Origin: Acaudatibacter sp035532115
Lineage (GTDB): Bacteria > Pseudomonadota > Alphaproteobacteria > Caulobacterales > Caulobacteraceae
NCBI GenBank assembly: GCA_035532115.1
Contig: DATKRO010000085.1
Coordinates: 1 to 13,750 of the forward strand
Reading direction: 5' to 3'
Length of the DNA stretch: 13,750 nt
Below the pieces are notes generated by a model. That model did not search any database. It saw only the letters and a program-made list of their open reading frames with translations, and had not been told where the DNA came from. This document shows, piece after piece, positions 1 to 6,361 of this stretch. A program made the position numbers and the translations under genes. Position 1 is the first letter of the stretch. Each line of letters opens with the position of its first letter.

Positions 1-152
1 CCTCGTCCTTGGCGCGTCGGCGGGCCGAGCGGACGCGGACCCTGGCGAAGCGCGAAGACAAGGTCTCGTTCGTGCCTTCGCGCCATTCGACCTCACGCCA
101 GGCGCTCTGCGGCAAGCGCAAGGCCAGCTGCTTGGCCGACAACGCGCTCTAG
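1..152 (+). CDS. C-terminal fragment of an unidentified protein
   Basis: A reading frame is open from the left edge (codons starting at position 3) to a TAG at 150-152. About 44 of its 49 codons end in G or C, matching the real genes in this window. The visible tail is very basic (many Arg and Lys), carries two Cys, and ends in Ala-Asp-Asn-Ala-Leu. I do not recognise the family. Its stop codon overlaps the stop of the convergent ferritin-like gene by three bases, a natural tail-to-tail arrangement. Two other plus frames are also open over this short stretch, so the frame choice rests on the stop position and third-base bias only. Confidence 0.42.
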   Translation, partial: SSLARRRAERTRTLAKREDKVSFVPSRHSTSRQALCGKRKASCLADNAL

Positions 153-751
153 CGCACCGCCTTGGCCAGCTTCTCGATCGACTTCTCCAGCCGCGAAAAG
201 CCCTGGGTCATGCAGGCCATGATGGCTTCGGCGTCGCCGCTCGCACCGACGGCCCCGGCATGGCCGTTGGCCTTGCCCTTGCGGGCGCCGCCCGCCTTGT
301 CGCGCACGCAGGCGTAGGCCTCGCGCAGCCGGGCGCCGCTGTCCTCCTCCTCGGCGATGTACCATTGCAGGAGGTTGCAGGTCATCGGGTCGTAGGCGCC
401 CTCGGCCATCGCCTTCCGAATCTCGCCGAAGGTGTCGTCCGGCGTCTCGCGCGCAGGTCCGATCTTCTCCAGGTCGCCGATGCGCGGATCGGCGTACCGC
501 GCCAGCCGCTCGCCAGCCGCGGGGTCGCGCCGGTGGCGCAGCGAATAGCCGAGCTCGGAAAGCCGGCGGCAGAACACCTCGCCATGGCTGGTTTCGCGCG
601 CCGCGACCAGGCGCAGCGTACAGGCGAGATCCTCGTCCGGCGTCGCCTCCGCCCAGGCCGTGAGGTACTGGCCGGCGTTCGACTCGGCGAGTGAAATGGC
701 GTTGAGAAGACCGAGATACGACGGCTTCTCGGCGGCGGCGGTCATGGCCAT
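149..751 (-). CDS. Ferritin-like domain protein (hypothetical)
   Basis: This encodes about 200 aa with a ferritin/rubrerythrin-like helical core. Helix A carries Glu23 within AESNAGQYL. Helix B carries the metal-binding type ExxH motif (E53, H56, in RETSHGE). A later helix has three consecutive Glu (about 134-136, in YIAEEEDSG), but the His expected three residues after a ligand Glu in a full diiron site is not obvious, so metal binding may be altered. A low-complexity Gly/Ala/Lys linker (about 150-172) leads to a short amphipathic C-terminal helix. I chose the ATG at 749-751 over the one at 803-805 because AGGAG lies nine bases upstream of it and the extra 18 residues look non-conserved. No signal peptide is seen, so it is probably cytoplasmic. 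The substrate or role is unknown; iron or oxidative-stress handling is only a family-level guess. Confidence 0.72.
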   Translation of the reverse strand: MAMTAAAEKPSYLGLLNAISLAESNAGQYLTAWAEATPDEDLACTLRLVAARETSHGEVFCRRLSELGYSLRHRRDPAAGERLARYADPRIGDLEKIGPARETPDDTFGEIRKAMAEGAYDPMTCNLLQWYIAEEEDSGARLREAYACVRDKAGGARKGKANGHAGAVGASGDAEAIMACMTQGFSRLEKSIEKLAKAVR

Positions 752-856
752 GGGTCTGATCTCCTGCGGGCGGACTTCGGACGCGTACCCGAACCTAGGC
801 GCCATTTCGCGGGCGCTGCAATCGCCTTGGCGGAACGACGTCGGGTCAATCGCAGG

Positions 857-1234
857 CTAACGGCGCTTGCGACGCTCGTCGCCGCCGATGACGACGTTCG
901 CGGCCAGGCTGACCAGCCAGATCACCACGGTGGCGAGGATGGCCGGCACGAGGCCGTGGATCACGTAACCGTGCACGCCGAAACGGTGCAGGATCCAGCC
1001 GACCAGCAGCACCATCGCTCCGTTCACCACCAGCAGGAACAGCCCCAGGGTGACGATGGTGATCGGCAGCGTCAGTATGGTCACGATCGGCCGCACCAGG
1101 GCATTGACGAGCCCGAGCGCCAGGCCGGCGACGATCAGGGTCCCCAGCCCGTGCACATGCACGCCGGGCACGATGTAGGAGGCGACCCAAAGGCCGATCG
1201 CGGCGACCAGGGCGCGCAGCAGGAAGCGGGTCAT
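857..1234 (-). CDS. Phage_holin_4_2 / YvlD-family membrane protein
   Basis: This is a 125-aa, very hydrophobic protein with four predicted membrane segments at roughly residues 4-22, 32-50, 55-80 and 92-116, and a basic C-terminus (DERRKRR) that should stay in the cytoplasm. The pattern of LVNALVRPIVTILTLPITI followed by LGLFLLVVNG is typical of the family called Mycobacterial 4 TMS phage holin superfamily IV (PF04020). Despite the name, most members are chromosomal membrane proteins of unknown function, and nothing phage-like lies nearby. A good Shine-Dalgarno (GGAGGA) sits about six bases before the ATG. The neighbouring MerR palindrome at 1249-1264 lies just upstream of this ribosome site, so the gene could share that control. 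It is followed 105 bp downstream by the ferritin-like gene on the same strand. Confidence 0.85.
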   Translation of the reverse strand: MTRFLLRALVAAIGLWVASYIVPGVHVHGLGTLIVAGLALGLVNALVRPIVTILTLPITIVTLGLFLLVVNGAMVLLVGWILHRFGVHGYVIHGLVPAILATVVIWLVSLAANVVIGGDERRKRR

Positions 1235-1248
1235 CTTCGTCCTCCAGA

Positions 1249-1277
1249 TTGACGTTAACGTAAGAGGAAGCTAGAAC
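1249..1277 (+). promoter_or_regulatory. Promoter with overlapping palindromic operator for the MerR gene
   Basis: A sigma-70-like promoter reads TTGACG (1249-1254), a 17-base spacer, then TAGAAC (1272-1277), pointing at the MerR gene that starts at 1332. The -35 box is embedded in a 16-base near-palindrome, TTGACGTTAACGTAAG (1249-1264), whose ten-base core ACGTTAACGT is perfect. ACGT-containing palindromes are, from memory, typical operators of LiuR-type MerR regulators of acyl-CoA catabolism. Autoregulation is therefore likely, and the divergent membrane-protein gene could also be affected. No second copy is visible ahead of the acyl-CoA dehydrogenase. Confidence 0.6.
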
Positions 1278-1331
1278 CTGCCGGCGGCGGCTGGGAGGAA
1301 ACCCTGTCGCGACGCCATCAGGGAGAGCGTC

Positions 1332-1817
1332 ATGCCCATGGAACTGCGGCGCCCCGAGCGCACCTTCACAATTCGCCAGCTGTGCCTGGAGTTCAAGTGC
1401 ACGCCACGCGCGCTGCGCTTCTACGAGGACAAGGGCCTGCTCGCCCCGGCCCGGCAGGGCCTCAACCGGGTCTATTCCTACAAGGACCGCGCCCGGCTGC
1501 AGCTGATCCTGCGCGGCAAGCGGGTGAACCTGTCGCTGGCCGAGATCCGCGAGATCCTCGACCTCTACGACAAGAACGACGGCGGTGCGGCGCAGAACGC
1601 CAAGGCGCTGCGCAAGTTCCGCGAGCGCATCGTCGTGCTCGAGCAGCAGCGCGAGGACCTCGACCACGCCATCGCCGAGCTGCACGGCGCCTGCACGCGG
1701 CTCGAGGAGTCGCTCGCCAAGAGCCGCCCCGACCTGCTGCCCCAGGCCGAGGAATACGACAAGATCGTGCGCGCCCGCGTCGACGGCCGCCACCCGGAAC
1801 TCGCCGGCGGTCGCTAG
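1332..1817 (+). CDS. MerR-family transcriptional regulator (LiuR-like)
   Basis: This is a 161-aa DNA-binding regulator. The N-terminal MerR winged helix-turn-helix covers about residues 11-80: FTIRQLCLEF, then TPRALRFYEDKGLL, the wing region around RVYSYKDRARL, and helix LSLAEIREILDLYD. A coiled-coil dimerisation helix follows (about 95-130, rich in Glu, Leu, Gln and Arg). No C-terminal Cys pair or metal site is present, which argues against a metal-sensing MerR and fits the LiuR-type regulators found beside acyl-CoA catabolic genes. GGGAGA lies seven bases before the ATG. The acyl-CoA dehydrogenase starts 204 bp downstream on the same strand, separated by two hairpins. The ligand is unknown; an acyl-CoA is an inference from context. 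Its stop codon overlaps the first hairpin of the repeat that follows. Confidence 0.88.
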   Translation: MPMELRRPERTFTIRQLCLEFKCTPRALRFYEDKGLLAPARQGLNRVYSYKDRARLQLILRGKRVNLSLAEIREILDLYDKNDGGAAQNAKALRKFRERIVVLEQQREDLDHAIAELHGACTRLEESLAKSRPDLLPQAEEYDKIVRARVDGRHPELAGGR

Positions 1818-1863
1818 AGCGCGTTCCGCAAAAGTGGAACCGGTTTTGCACCCGAACGCGCTC
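1817..1863. repeat. Palindromic intergenic repeat, unit 1 (hairpin)
   Basis: A hairpin has an outer 10-bp perfect stem (1817-1826 with 1854-1863) and an inner 6-bp stem GCAAAA/TTTTGC (1828-1833 with 1844-1849) around the loop GTGGAACCGG. The AAAGTGGAACCGGTTTT core resembles the short palindromic elements scattered through alphaproteobacterial intergenic regions. It begins on the MerR stop codon and could also help terminate or stabilise that transcript, although no T-run follows the stem. Confidence 0.68.
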
Positions 1864-1878
1864 CAGCGGTTCGAATCC

Positions 1879-1927
1879 AGAGCACGATTCAGCGATCGGA
1901 CGAGTCCGTCCGATCGCATCGTGCTCT
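1879..1927. repeat. Palindromic intergenic repeat, unit 2 (strong hairpin)
   Basis: A second, longer hairpin starts fifteen bases after the first. It has a perfect 10-bp outer stem (1879-1888 with 1918-1927), a three-base bulge, a perfect 11-bp inner stem (1892-1902 with 1907-1917) and a four-base loop, giving 21 paired positions. The outer arm AGAGCACGAT ends in the AGAGC start shared with unit 1. It lies between the MerR gene and the acyl-CoA dehydrogenase and may act as a bidirectional transcription barrier. The remaining spacer to 2021 holds only a weak TGCTATAG -10-like sequence near 1987-1994. Confidence 0.7.
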
Positions 1928-2021
1928 AGCGGGACGGCCCGGCGTCGGGTTCGCCACGCTCCAGCCGCCGCACGCGCCGCGATCCCTGCTATAGGGCGCG
2001 AAACCTCTGCGGGAGATCTCG

Positions 2022-3809
2022 ATGACCTATCGGCCGCCGGTGCGCGAGCACCTCTTCCTGCTGCGCGACGTGCTGGAGATCGACAGGTTCGCCAACCTGC
2101 CGGGATTCGCCGAGGCGTCCATGGACGTGGTCGAGCAGATCCTCGAGGAGGGGGCGAAGTTCTGCGCCGAGGTGCTGGCGCCGCTCAACGCCGTCGGCGA
2201 CAAGCATGGCTGCGTCTGGAACCCCGATGGCTCGGTGAGCACGCCGCCGGGGTTCAGGGAGGCCTACCGGGCGCTGGTCGATGGCGGCTGGCCGGCGCTG
2301 GGCGTCGAGCCGGCCTTCGGCGGCCAGGGCCTGCCGGCGGTGGTGAACCTCGCCTTCAGCGAGATGAGCTCGGGCGCCAACATGGCGTTCGCCATGTATC
2401 CCGGCCTCACCCACGGCGCATATTCCGCCATCCTCGCCGGCGGGTCGGAGGCGCAGAAGGCGCTCTATCTGCCCAAGCTCGCGAGCGGCGAGTGGGGCGG
2501 CGCCATGAACCTCACCGAGCCGCAGTGCGGCACCGACCTGGGGCTGATCCGCACCAAGGCGGTCGCGGCGGGCGACGGCAGCTACCGGATCTCGGGCCAG
2601 AAGATCTGGATCTCGTCGGGCGAGCACGACCTCGCCGCCAATATCGTCCATCTGGTGCTGGCGAGGATCGAAGGCGCGCCGGAGGGGACCCGGGGCATCA
2701 GCCTCTTCATCGTGCCCAAGTTCGTTCCCGACGCGAGCGGCCAGCCGGGTGCGCGCAACGCCGTCGCCTGCGCCGGGCTGGAGGAGAAGATGGGCATCCA
2801 CGGCAACGCCACCTGCGTCATCAGTCACGAGTCCGCGACGGGCTGGCTGGTGGGCGAGGCGAACCGCGGCCTTTCGCTGATGTTCGTGATGATGAACGAG
2901 GCGCGGCTCGGCGTCGCCCTGCAGGGCCTGGCCGTGGGCGAGGCGGCCTATCAGGCGGCGGCCGAGTTCGCCAAGGAGCGCCTGCAGGGCCGCGCCCTCG
3001 CCGGTCCGAAGAACCCGGACGGTCCGGCCGACCCGATCCTGGTGCATCCGGACGTGCGCCGCATGCTGATGGACGCCAGGGCGGTCCTGGAAGGCGGCCG
3101 GGGGTTCCTGTTCTGGACCGCGCTCCAGGGCGACCTGGCGCGGCGCCACCCCGACGAAGCGGTGCGACGCAAGGGCGAGGACTACATGGCCCTGATGACG
3201 CCGGTGCTGAAGGGCTTCCTCACCGACCGCGGCTTTGCGATCGCCTCGGACTCCATGCAGGTGCACGGCGGCTCCGGCTTCACCGAGCATTTCCCGGCCA
3301 GCCAGTACCTGCGCGATTGCCGCATCGCCCTCATCTACGAGGGGACCAATGGCGTCCAGGCGCTGGACCTGGTCGGCCGCAAGCTTGCGGCCAATGGCGG
3401 GCGGGCGGTGATGGGCTTCTTCGCCGACGTCGACGCCTTCGTCGAGGCGAACGCCGAGGATGAGACCCTGGCCGCGTTCACCCAGGGCCTCGCCGCCGCC
3501 AAGGCGCAGCTCCAGGAGGCGACCTTCTGGCTGATGCAGAATGGCGCCGCCAACCCGGACAGCGCCGCGGCCGCTTCCACCGACTACATGCACCTCTTCG
3601 GCCTCGCCGGGCTCGCCTGGGCCTGGGCGCTGATGGCCAAGGCGGCCCTGGCGAAGACCGCCGCGGGCGCGGCCGATCCGTTCTGCGACAACAAGCTCAT
3701 CGTCGGGCGCTACTTCCTCCAGCGCGTCCTGCCGCAGGCCGCGACCCACCTCGCCAAGCTCAAGACCGGCGCCGAGGCCTTGATGGCGCTGCCCGCCGAG
3801 GCCTTCTGA
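2022..3809 (+). CDS. Acyl-CoA dehydrogenase, ~600-aa class (DmdC-like)
   Basis: This encodes a 595-aa FAD flavoprotein expected to oxidise an acyl-CoA to the 2-enoyl-CoA and pass electrons to ETF in the cytoplasm. The order is an N-terminal helical domain (to about 155), the middle beta domain with the flavin signature TEPQCGTD (165-172) and KIWISSGEHD, then the C-terminal helical domain with QVHGGSGFTEHFPASQYLRD. The catalytic base is Glu440 in IYEGTNGVQ. A further domain of about 120 residues at the C-terminus matches the acetyl-CoA dehydrogenase-like C-terminal domain (PF12806) of the class that includes 3-methylmercaptopropionyl-CoA dehydrogenase DmdC. The substrate cannot be read from sequence; many such genes are annotated as DmdC without evidence. 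GGGAG lies six bases before the ATG. Its TGA overlaps the ATG of the OsmC gene (TGATG), implying translational coupling. The upstream MerR protein is a plausible regulator. Confidence 0.93.
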   Translation: MTYRPPVREHLFLLRDVLEIDRFANLPGFAEASMDVVEQILEEGAKFCAEVLAPLNAVGDKHGCVWNPDGSVSTPPGFREAYRALVDGGWPALGVEPAFGGQGLPAVVNLAFSEMSSGANMAFAMYPGLTHGAYSAILAGGSEAQKALYLPKLASGEWGGAMNLTEPQCGTDLGLIRTKAVAAGDGSYRISGQKIWISSGEHDLAANIVHLVLARIEGAPEGTRGISLFIVPKFVPDASGQPGARNAVACAGLEEKMGIHGNATCVISHESATGWLVGEANRGLSLMFVMMNEARLGVALQGLAVGEAAYQAAAEFAKERLQGRALAGPKNPDGPADPILVHPDVRRMLMDARAVLEGGRGFLFWTALQGDLARRHPDEAVRRKGEDYMALMTPVLKGFLTDRGFAIASDSMQVHGGSGFTEHFPASQYLRDCRIALIYEGTNGVQALDLVGRKLAANGGRAVMGFFADVDAFVEANAEDETLAAFTQGLAAAKAQLQEATFWLMQNGAANPDSAAAASTDYMHLFGLAGLAWAWALMAKAALAKTAAGAADPFCDNKLIVGRYFLQRVLPQAATHLAKLKTGAEALMALPAEAF

Positions 3810-4276
3810 TGGCGAGGTTCCACGTCAGCGTCGACTGGCGCCTCGAGGGCGATTTCCTGGCCAAGCGCTACTCGCGCGCCCACGAGATCAGCTTCGAGGG
3901 CGCCCTGGTGGTCCCCGGTTCGCCCGCCCTCGCCCTCGTACCGGCGCCCCTGGGGCGCGACGGCGCCATGGACCCGGAGTCGGCGTTCATCGCGGCGCTC
4001 TCGGCCTGCCACATGCTGTGGTTCCTCGATCTCGCCGCCAGCGCCGGTCTGGTGGTGGCCGCCTATCGCGACGAGGCCGAGGGAACCCTGGCCAGGATCG
4101 CGCCTGGCCGGCAGGCGATGACCCGCGTGGTGCTTCGCCCCCGCATCGAGTTCTCCGGCGAGCGCCGTCCAGCGCCCGGCGAGGTGGAAGCCCTGCACGA
4201 GAAGGCGCACGCGCTCTGTTTCATCGCCAATTCCGTGAGGACCGAGGTGGTGGTCGAGAACGTTGCGCCGCCGTGA
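3809..4276 (+). CDS. OsmC family protein
   Basis: This is a 155-aa OsmC/Ohr-superfamily protein. Both redox cysteines of the fold are present: Cys67 in LSACHMLWFL and Cys137 in HALCFIANSV, with Glu57 in the PES preceding the first helix. Family members reduce organic or fatty-acid hydroperoxides using dithiols such as lipoylated proteins, and act as cytoplasmic dimers. Whether this protein is a true Ohr or one of the uncharacterised OsmC branch is not clear; SACHM and HALCFIANS favour the latter. The start overlaps the stop of the acyl-CoA dehydrogenase gene by one base, so the two are very likely co-translated. This suggests a housekeeping role during acyl-CoA catabolism, for example removing lipid peroxides, but that is inference. 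Confidence 0.88.
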   Translation: MARFHVSVDWRLEGDFLAKRYSRAHEISFEGALVVPGSPALALVPAPLGRDGAMDPESAFIAALSACHMLWFLDLAASAGLVVAAYRDEAEGTLARIAPGRQAMTRVVLRPRIEFSGERRPAPGEVEALHEKAHALCFIANSVRTEVVVENVAPP

Positions 4277-4305
4277 CCTCGGGCGCGCGCGACGCCGCTC
4301 GTAGA

Positions 4306-4334
4306 GCGTTGCTTTGGTTAATCAAATCCGACGC
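4306..4334. repeat. Small palindrome, probable decayed intergenic repeat
   Basis: GCGTTG (4306-4311) pairs with CGACGC (4329-4334, one G-T wobble), and inside it TTTG (4313-4316) pairs with CAAA (4323-4326) across GTTAAT. The preceding TAGAGC resembles the ends of the other palindromic repeats here. It lies between the OsmC gene and the receiver gene and could be a weak terminator or an old repeat copy. No second half fits a CtrA site (TTAA-N7-TTAA). Confidence 0.35.
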
Positions 4335-4407
4335 CGGGCGCAGGAGCGACTTTACCATTGCTTATCCCGGCGCGGCGATGATGGCCGGCGAAAGGATCTC
4401 TGCGCTC

Positions 4408-4851
4408 ATGGCCACCGCGGAACTCGACCACGAGACCCTCGAGGCCGCGCCGAAGCTGACGCGGCTGAAGGTGCTGGTGATCGACGATCATGAGATCAAC
4501 CGCATGGCGGTGGGGATGATCCTGAAGCCGACGGGCGCCCAGGTGACCTGCGCCAATCCGGCCGAGGCGCTGGAGCTGCTGGCCCGCCGCCCGTTCGACG
4601 CCATCGTCACGGATGGCGCCATGCCCGGCTATCCCGGACGCGGCGCGCGCCGGCTCCTGGGCGACCTCGCGGGCCCCAATCCCAGCGTGCCGGTGGTTTC
4701 GATCTCCGGGCGGGGCGAGCCGGAAGCGCCCGACGTCAGTCTGGCCGCTGGCGTGCGCCTCACCATCGGCCGCCGCATCGATCCGGCAGCGCTTTGCGCG
4801 GCGCTGGGCGCGCTCATGGGCCGCGACGAGGACGTGGCGGCCGTCGCCTGA
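4408..4851 (+). CDS. Stand-alone response-regulator receiver domain protein
   Basis: This encodes 147 aa made almost entirely of one CheY-like receiver domain (about residues 20-140) with no output domain. Visible features are the acidic pair Asp26-Asp27 in VLVIDDHEINRM, the phospho-acceptor Asp69 in AIVTDGAMPG, and the switch Ser100 in VVSISGRG. The usual Lys-Pro before the last helix is replaced by Arg122-Arg123 (IGRRIDPAAL), so phosphorylation chemistry or signalling may be altered. The HEINRM sequence resembles receivers from hybrid sensor kinases. AAGGA lies 11 bases before the ATG at 4408; in-frame ATGs at 4378 and 4381 lack a ribosome site and would add up to 10 residues. The last 220 bases overlap, antisense, the extended tail of vsr. 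The partner kinase is not in the window. Confidence 0.78.
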   Translation: MATAELDHETLEAAPKLTRLKVLVIDDHEINRMAVGMILKPTGAQVTCANPAEALELLARRPFDAIVTDGAMPGYPGRGARRLLGDLAGPNPSVPVVSISGRGEPEAPDVSLAAGVRLTIGRRIDPAALCAALGALMGRDEDVAAVA

Positions 4852-5270
4852 GGGGCGTCCCCGAGCCAGGCGCGAGCCCGGTCCCGCAGCGCCGCCTCGT
4901 TCTTCAGCTCGCACTCCCAGACCGTCTCGACGCGCCACCCTGCGGCCGCGAGCGCGACGCGCACGGCGCCGTCGCGGCTGCGGTTGCGCGCGATCTTGGT
5001 CGTCCAGTAGCCGCGGTTGGCCTTGGGCACGCGCGCGCCGCGGGCGCAATCGTGGCCGTGCCAGAAGCAGCCGTGGACGAAGATGGCCAGGCGGCGCCCG
5101 GCGAGCACGATGTCGGGCCTGCCCGGCAGGTCCGCCCGGTTCAGCCGATAGCGGCCGCCCATCGACCAGATCAGCCGCCGCACCTGGCGCTCGGGCGCGG
5201 TGCCCTGCCCCTTCACCTTGCGCATCACCGCCGAGCGCTGCAGCGGTCCGAAGACGTCGGTGGAGTTCAC
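4629..5270 (-). CDS. vsr: Very short patch repair (Vsr) mismatch endonuclease
   Basis: Vsr nicks 5' of the T in T:G mismatches made when 5-methylcytosine deaminates, starting short-patch repair. The 213-aa product shows the family order: RSAVMRKVKG with TAPE, then LPGRPDIVL with catalytic Asp53, then VHGCFWHGHDC with His66 and His71, the intercalating Phe69-Trp70, and zinc ligands Cys68, His73 and Cys75, completed by Cys120 in VWECEL. These match E. coli D51, H64, H69, F67-W68, C66, H71, C73 and C117 with an offset of two to three. The GTG start overlaps the cysK stop (GTGA), so translation is probably coupled. The conserved core ends near residue 138 (about position 4857); the frame then runs a further ~75 residues of Ala/Ser/Arg-rich sequence antisense to the receiver gene, longer than the ~150 aa usual for Vsr. 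A cytosine methyltransferase lies two genes upstream. Confidence 0.93.
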   Translation of the reverse strand: MNSTDVFGPLQRSAVMRKVKGQGTAPERQVRRLIWSMGGRYRLNRADLPGRPDIVLAGRRLAIFVHGCFWHGHDCARGARVPKANRGYWTTKIARNRSRDGAVRVALAAAGWRVETVWECELKNEAALRDRARAWLGDAPQATAATSSSRPMSAPSAAQSAAGSMRRPMVRRTPAARLTSGASGSPRPEIETTGTLGLGPARSPRSRRAPRPG

Positions 5271-6253
5271 AGCCCCTCGAAGAGAGCGGTGGAAAGATAG
5301 CGCTCGGCGAAGCTGGGGATGATGGTCACGACGAGCTTGCCCGTCATCTGCGGCCGCGACGCCACGTCGAAGGCGGCGGTCAGCGCCGCGCCCGAGGAGA
5401 TGCCCACCGGCACGCCCTCGATGCGGGCGCACTTCCTGGCCATGTCGAAGGCGTCCTCGTTGCTCACCTGGATCACCTCGTCCATGATGCCGCGGTCGAG
5501 GATCGCCGGCACGAAGCCGCCGCCGAGGCCCTGGATCTTGTGCGGCCCGGGCTGGCCGCCGGACAGCACGGGCGAGCCGGCCGGCTCGACCGCCACCATC
5601 CTCACCGAGGGCTTCCTCGCCTTCAGCACCTGGCCGACGCCGGTGATCGTGCCACCGGTGCCGACGCCGGAGATCACGACGTCCACCGCGCCCTTGGTGT
5701 CGTTCCAGATCTCCTCGGCGGTGGAGACGCGATGGATCAGCGGATTGGCGGGATTCTCGAACTGCTGCGGCATCACCGAGCCCTTGATCTCGGAGAGCAG
5801 CTCGCGCGCCCGGGCCACCGCGCCCTGCATGCCGCGCTCGGCCGGGGTCAGCTCGAGGCGGGCGCCCAGCAGCACCAGCATCTTGCGGCGCTCGATCGAC
5901 ATGCTCTCGGGCATCACCAGGATCAGCCTCAACCCCTTGGCCGCGGCGACGAAGGCGAGCGCGATGCCGGTGTTGCCGCTGGTGGGCTCGATGATGGTGG
6001 TCTGCGGCCCGATCAGTCCCTTGGCTTCCAGCGCCTCGATCATGGAAACGCCGATGCGGTCCTTCACCGACGCGATCGGGTTGAAGAACTCCAGCTTGGC
6101 CAGCACCTCGCCCCTGGGCTTCAGGAGCGCGCTGAGCCGCGGCAGGCGGATCAGCGGCGTGTCGCCGATGGTGTCGAGGATGGAATCGTAAATCTTGCCG
6201 CGGCCGGCGCGCTGATAGCGGGCGGCGTCGTACTCGTGCGAGGCTGTGTCCAT
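5267..6253 (-). CDS. cysK: Cysteine synthase A (O-acetylserine sulfhydrylase)
   Basis: This is a 328-aa PLP enzyme that makes L-cysteine from O-acetyl-L-serine and sulfide in the cytoplasm. The PLP lysine is Lys64 in NPIASVKDRIG. The substrate loop TSGNTG spans 91-96, the phosphate-binding loop GVGTGGT spans 196-202, and SSGAA follows near 283. The C-terminal ERYLSTALFEGL is typical of CysK rather than CysM or cystathionine beta-synthase. About 20 residues precede the usual N-terminus. AAGGA lies six bases before the ATG at 6251-6253, supporting this start. Its stop overlaps the vsr GTG. The 100-bp spacer to the upstream methyltransferase gene holds a 14-bp tandem repeat and room for a promoter, but only a poor -35/-10 pair (TTTCCA-N17-TAAGTT, read on minus) is visible. 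Confidence 0.95.
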   Translation of the reverse strand: MDTASHEYDAARYQRAGRGKIYDSILDTIGDTPLIRLPRLSALLKPRGEVLAKLEFFNPIASVKDRIGVSMIEALEAKGLIGPQTTIIEPTSGNTGIALAFVAAAKGLRLILVMPESMSIERRKMLVLLGARLELTPAERGMQGAVARARELLSEIKGSVMPQQFENPANPLIHRVSTAEEIWNDTKGAVDVVISGVGTGGTITGVGQVLKARKPSVRMVAVEPAGSPVLSGGQPGPHKIQGLGGGFVPAILDRGIMDEVIQVSNEDAFDMARKCARIEGVPVGISSGAALTAAFDVASRPQMTGKLVVTIIPSFAERYLSTALFEGL

Positions 6254-6321
6254 TGAGCGTCCTTCGAGGGCGAGAGCCGACCCCGCGCTAGCTAACTTAG
6301 GCTCTGGCGGAGAGTTTGGAA

Positions 6322-6361
6322 ACGCTCAGGCCGACACGCTCAGGCCGACACGCTCAGGCCG
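6322..6361. repeat. 14-bp tandem repeat, about 2.9 copies
   Basis: The unit ACGCTCAGGCCGAC occurs at 6322-6335 and 6336-6349, then again as ACGCTCAGGCCG at 6350-6361. The last copy contains the stop codon of the cytosine methyltransferase gene on the minus strand. The unit is not a multiple of three, so changes in copy number downstream of the stop do not alter the protein. It looks like slippage during replication. Confidence 0.85.

Noticed and set aside
857..1234. Phage holin as evidence of a prophage
   Set aside because: The family name is misleading; members are widespread chromosomal membrane proteins and no phage gene is nearby.
1382..3463. Long plus-strand frame of 693 codons
   Set aside because: It overlaps the MerR and acyl-CoA dehydrogenase genes in another frame and is Arg/Gly/Pro-rich with no domain; a GC-rich shadow.
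1989..3749. Long minus-strand frame opposite the acyl-CoA dehydrogenase
   Set aside because: It mirrors a well-supported gene and has composition typical of antisense frames in high-GC DNA, with no recognisable motif.
4313..4326. Possible CtrA-binding site around GGTTAATC
   Set aside because: Only one TTAA half-site is present at the right spacing; the sequence fits a small palindrome better.
4018..4407. Upstream part of the receiver frame as coding sequence
   Set aside because: It overlaps the OsmC gene in another frame and is Arg/Gly-rich; the receiver fold begins after the ATG at 4408.
6322..6361. Short direct repeats as a CRISPR array
   Set aside because: The 14-base units are contiguous, with no spacers and no cas genes nearby.
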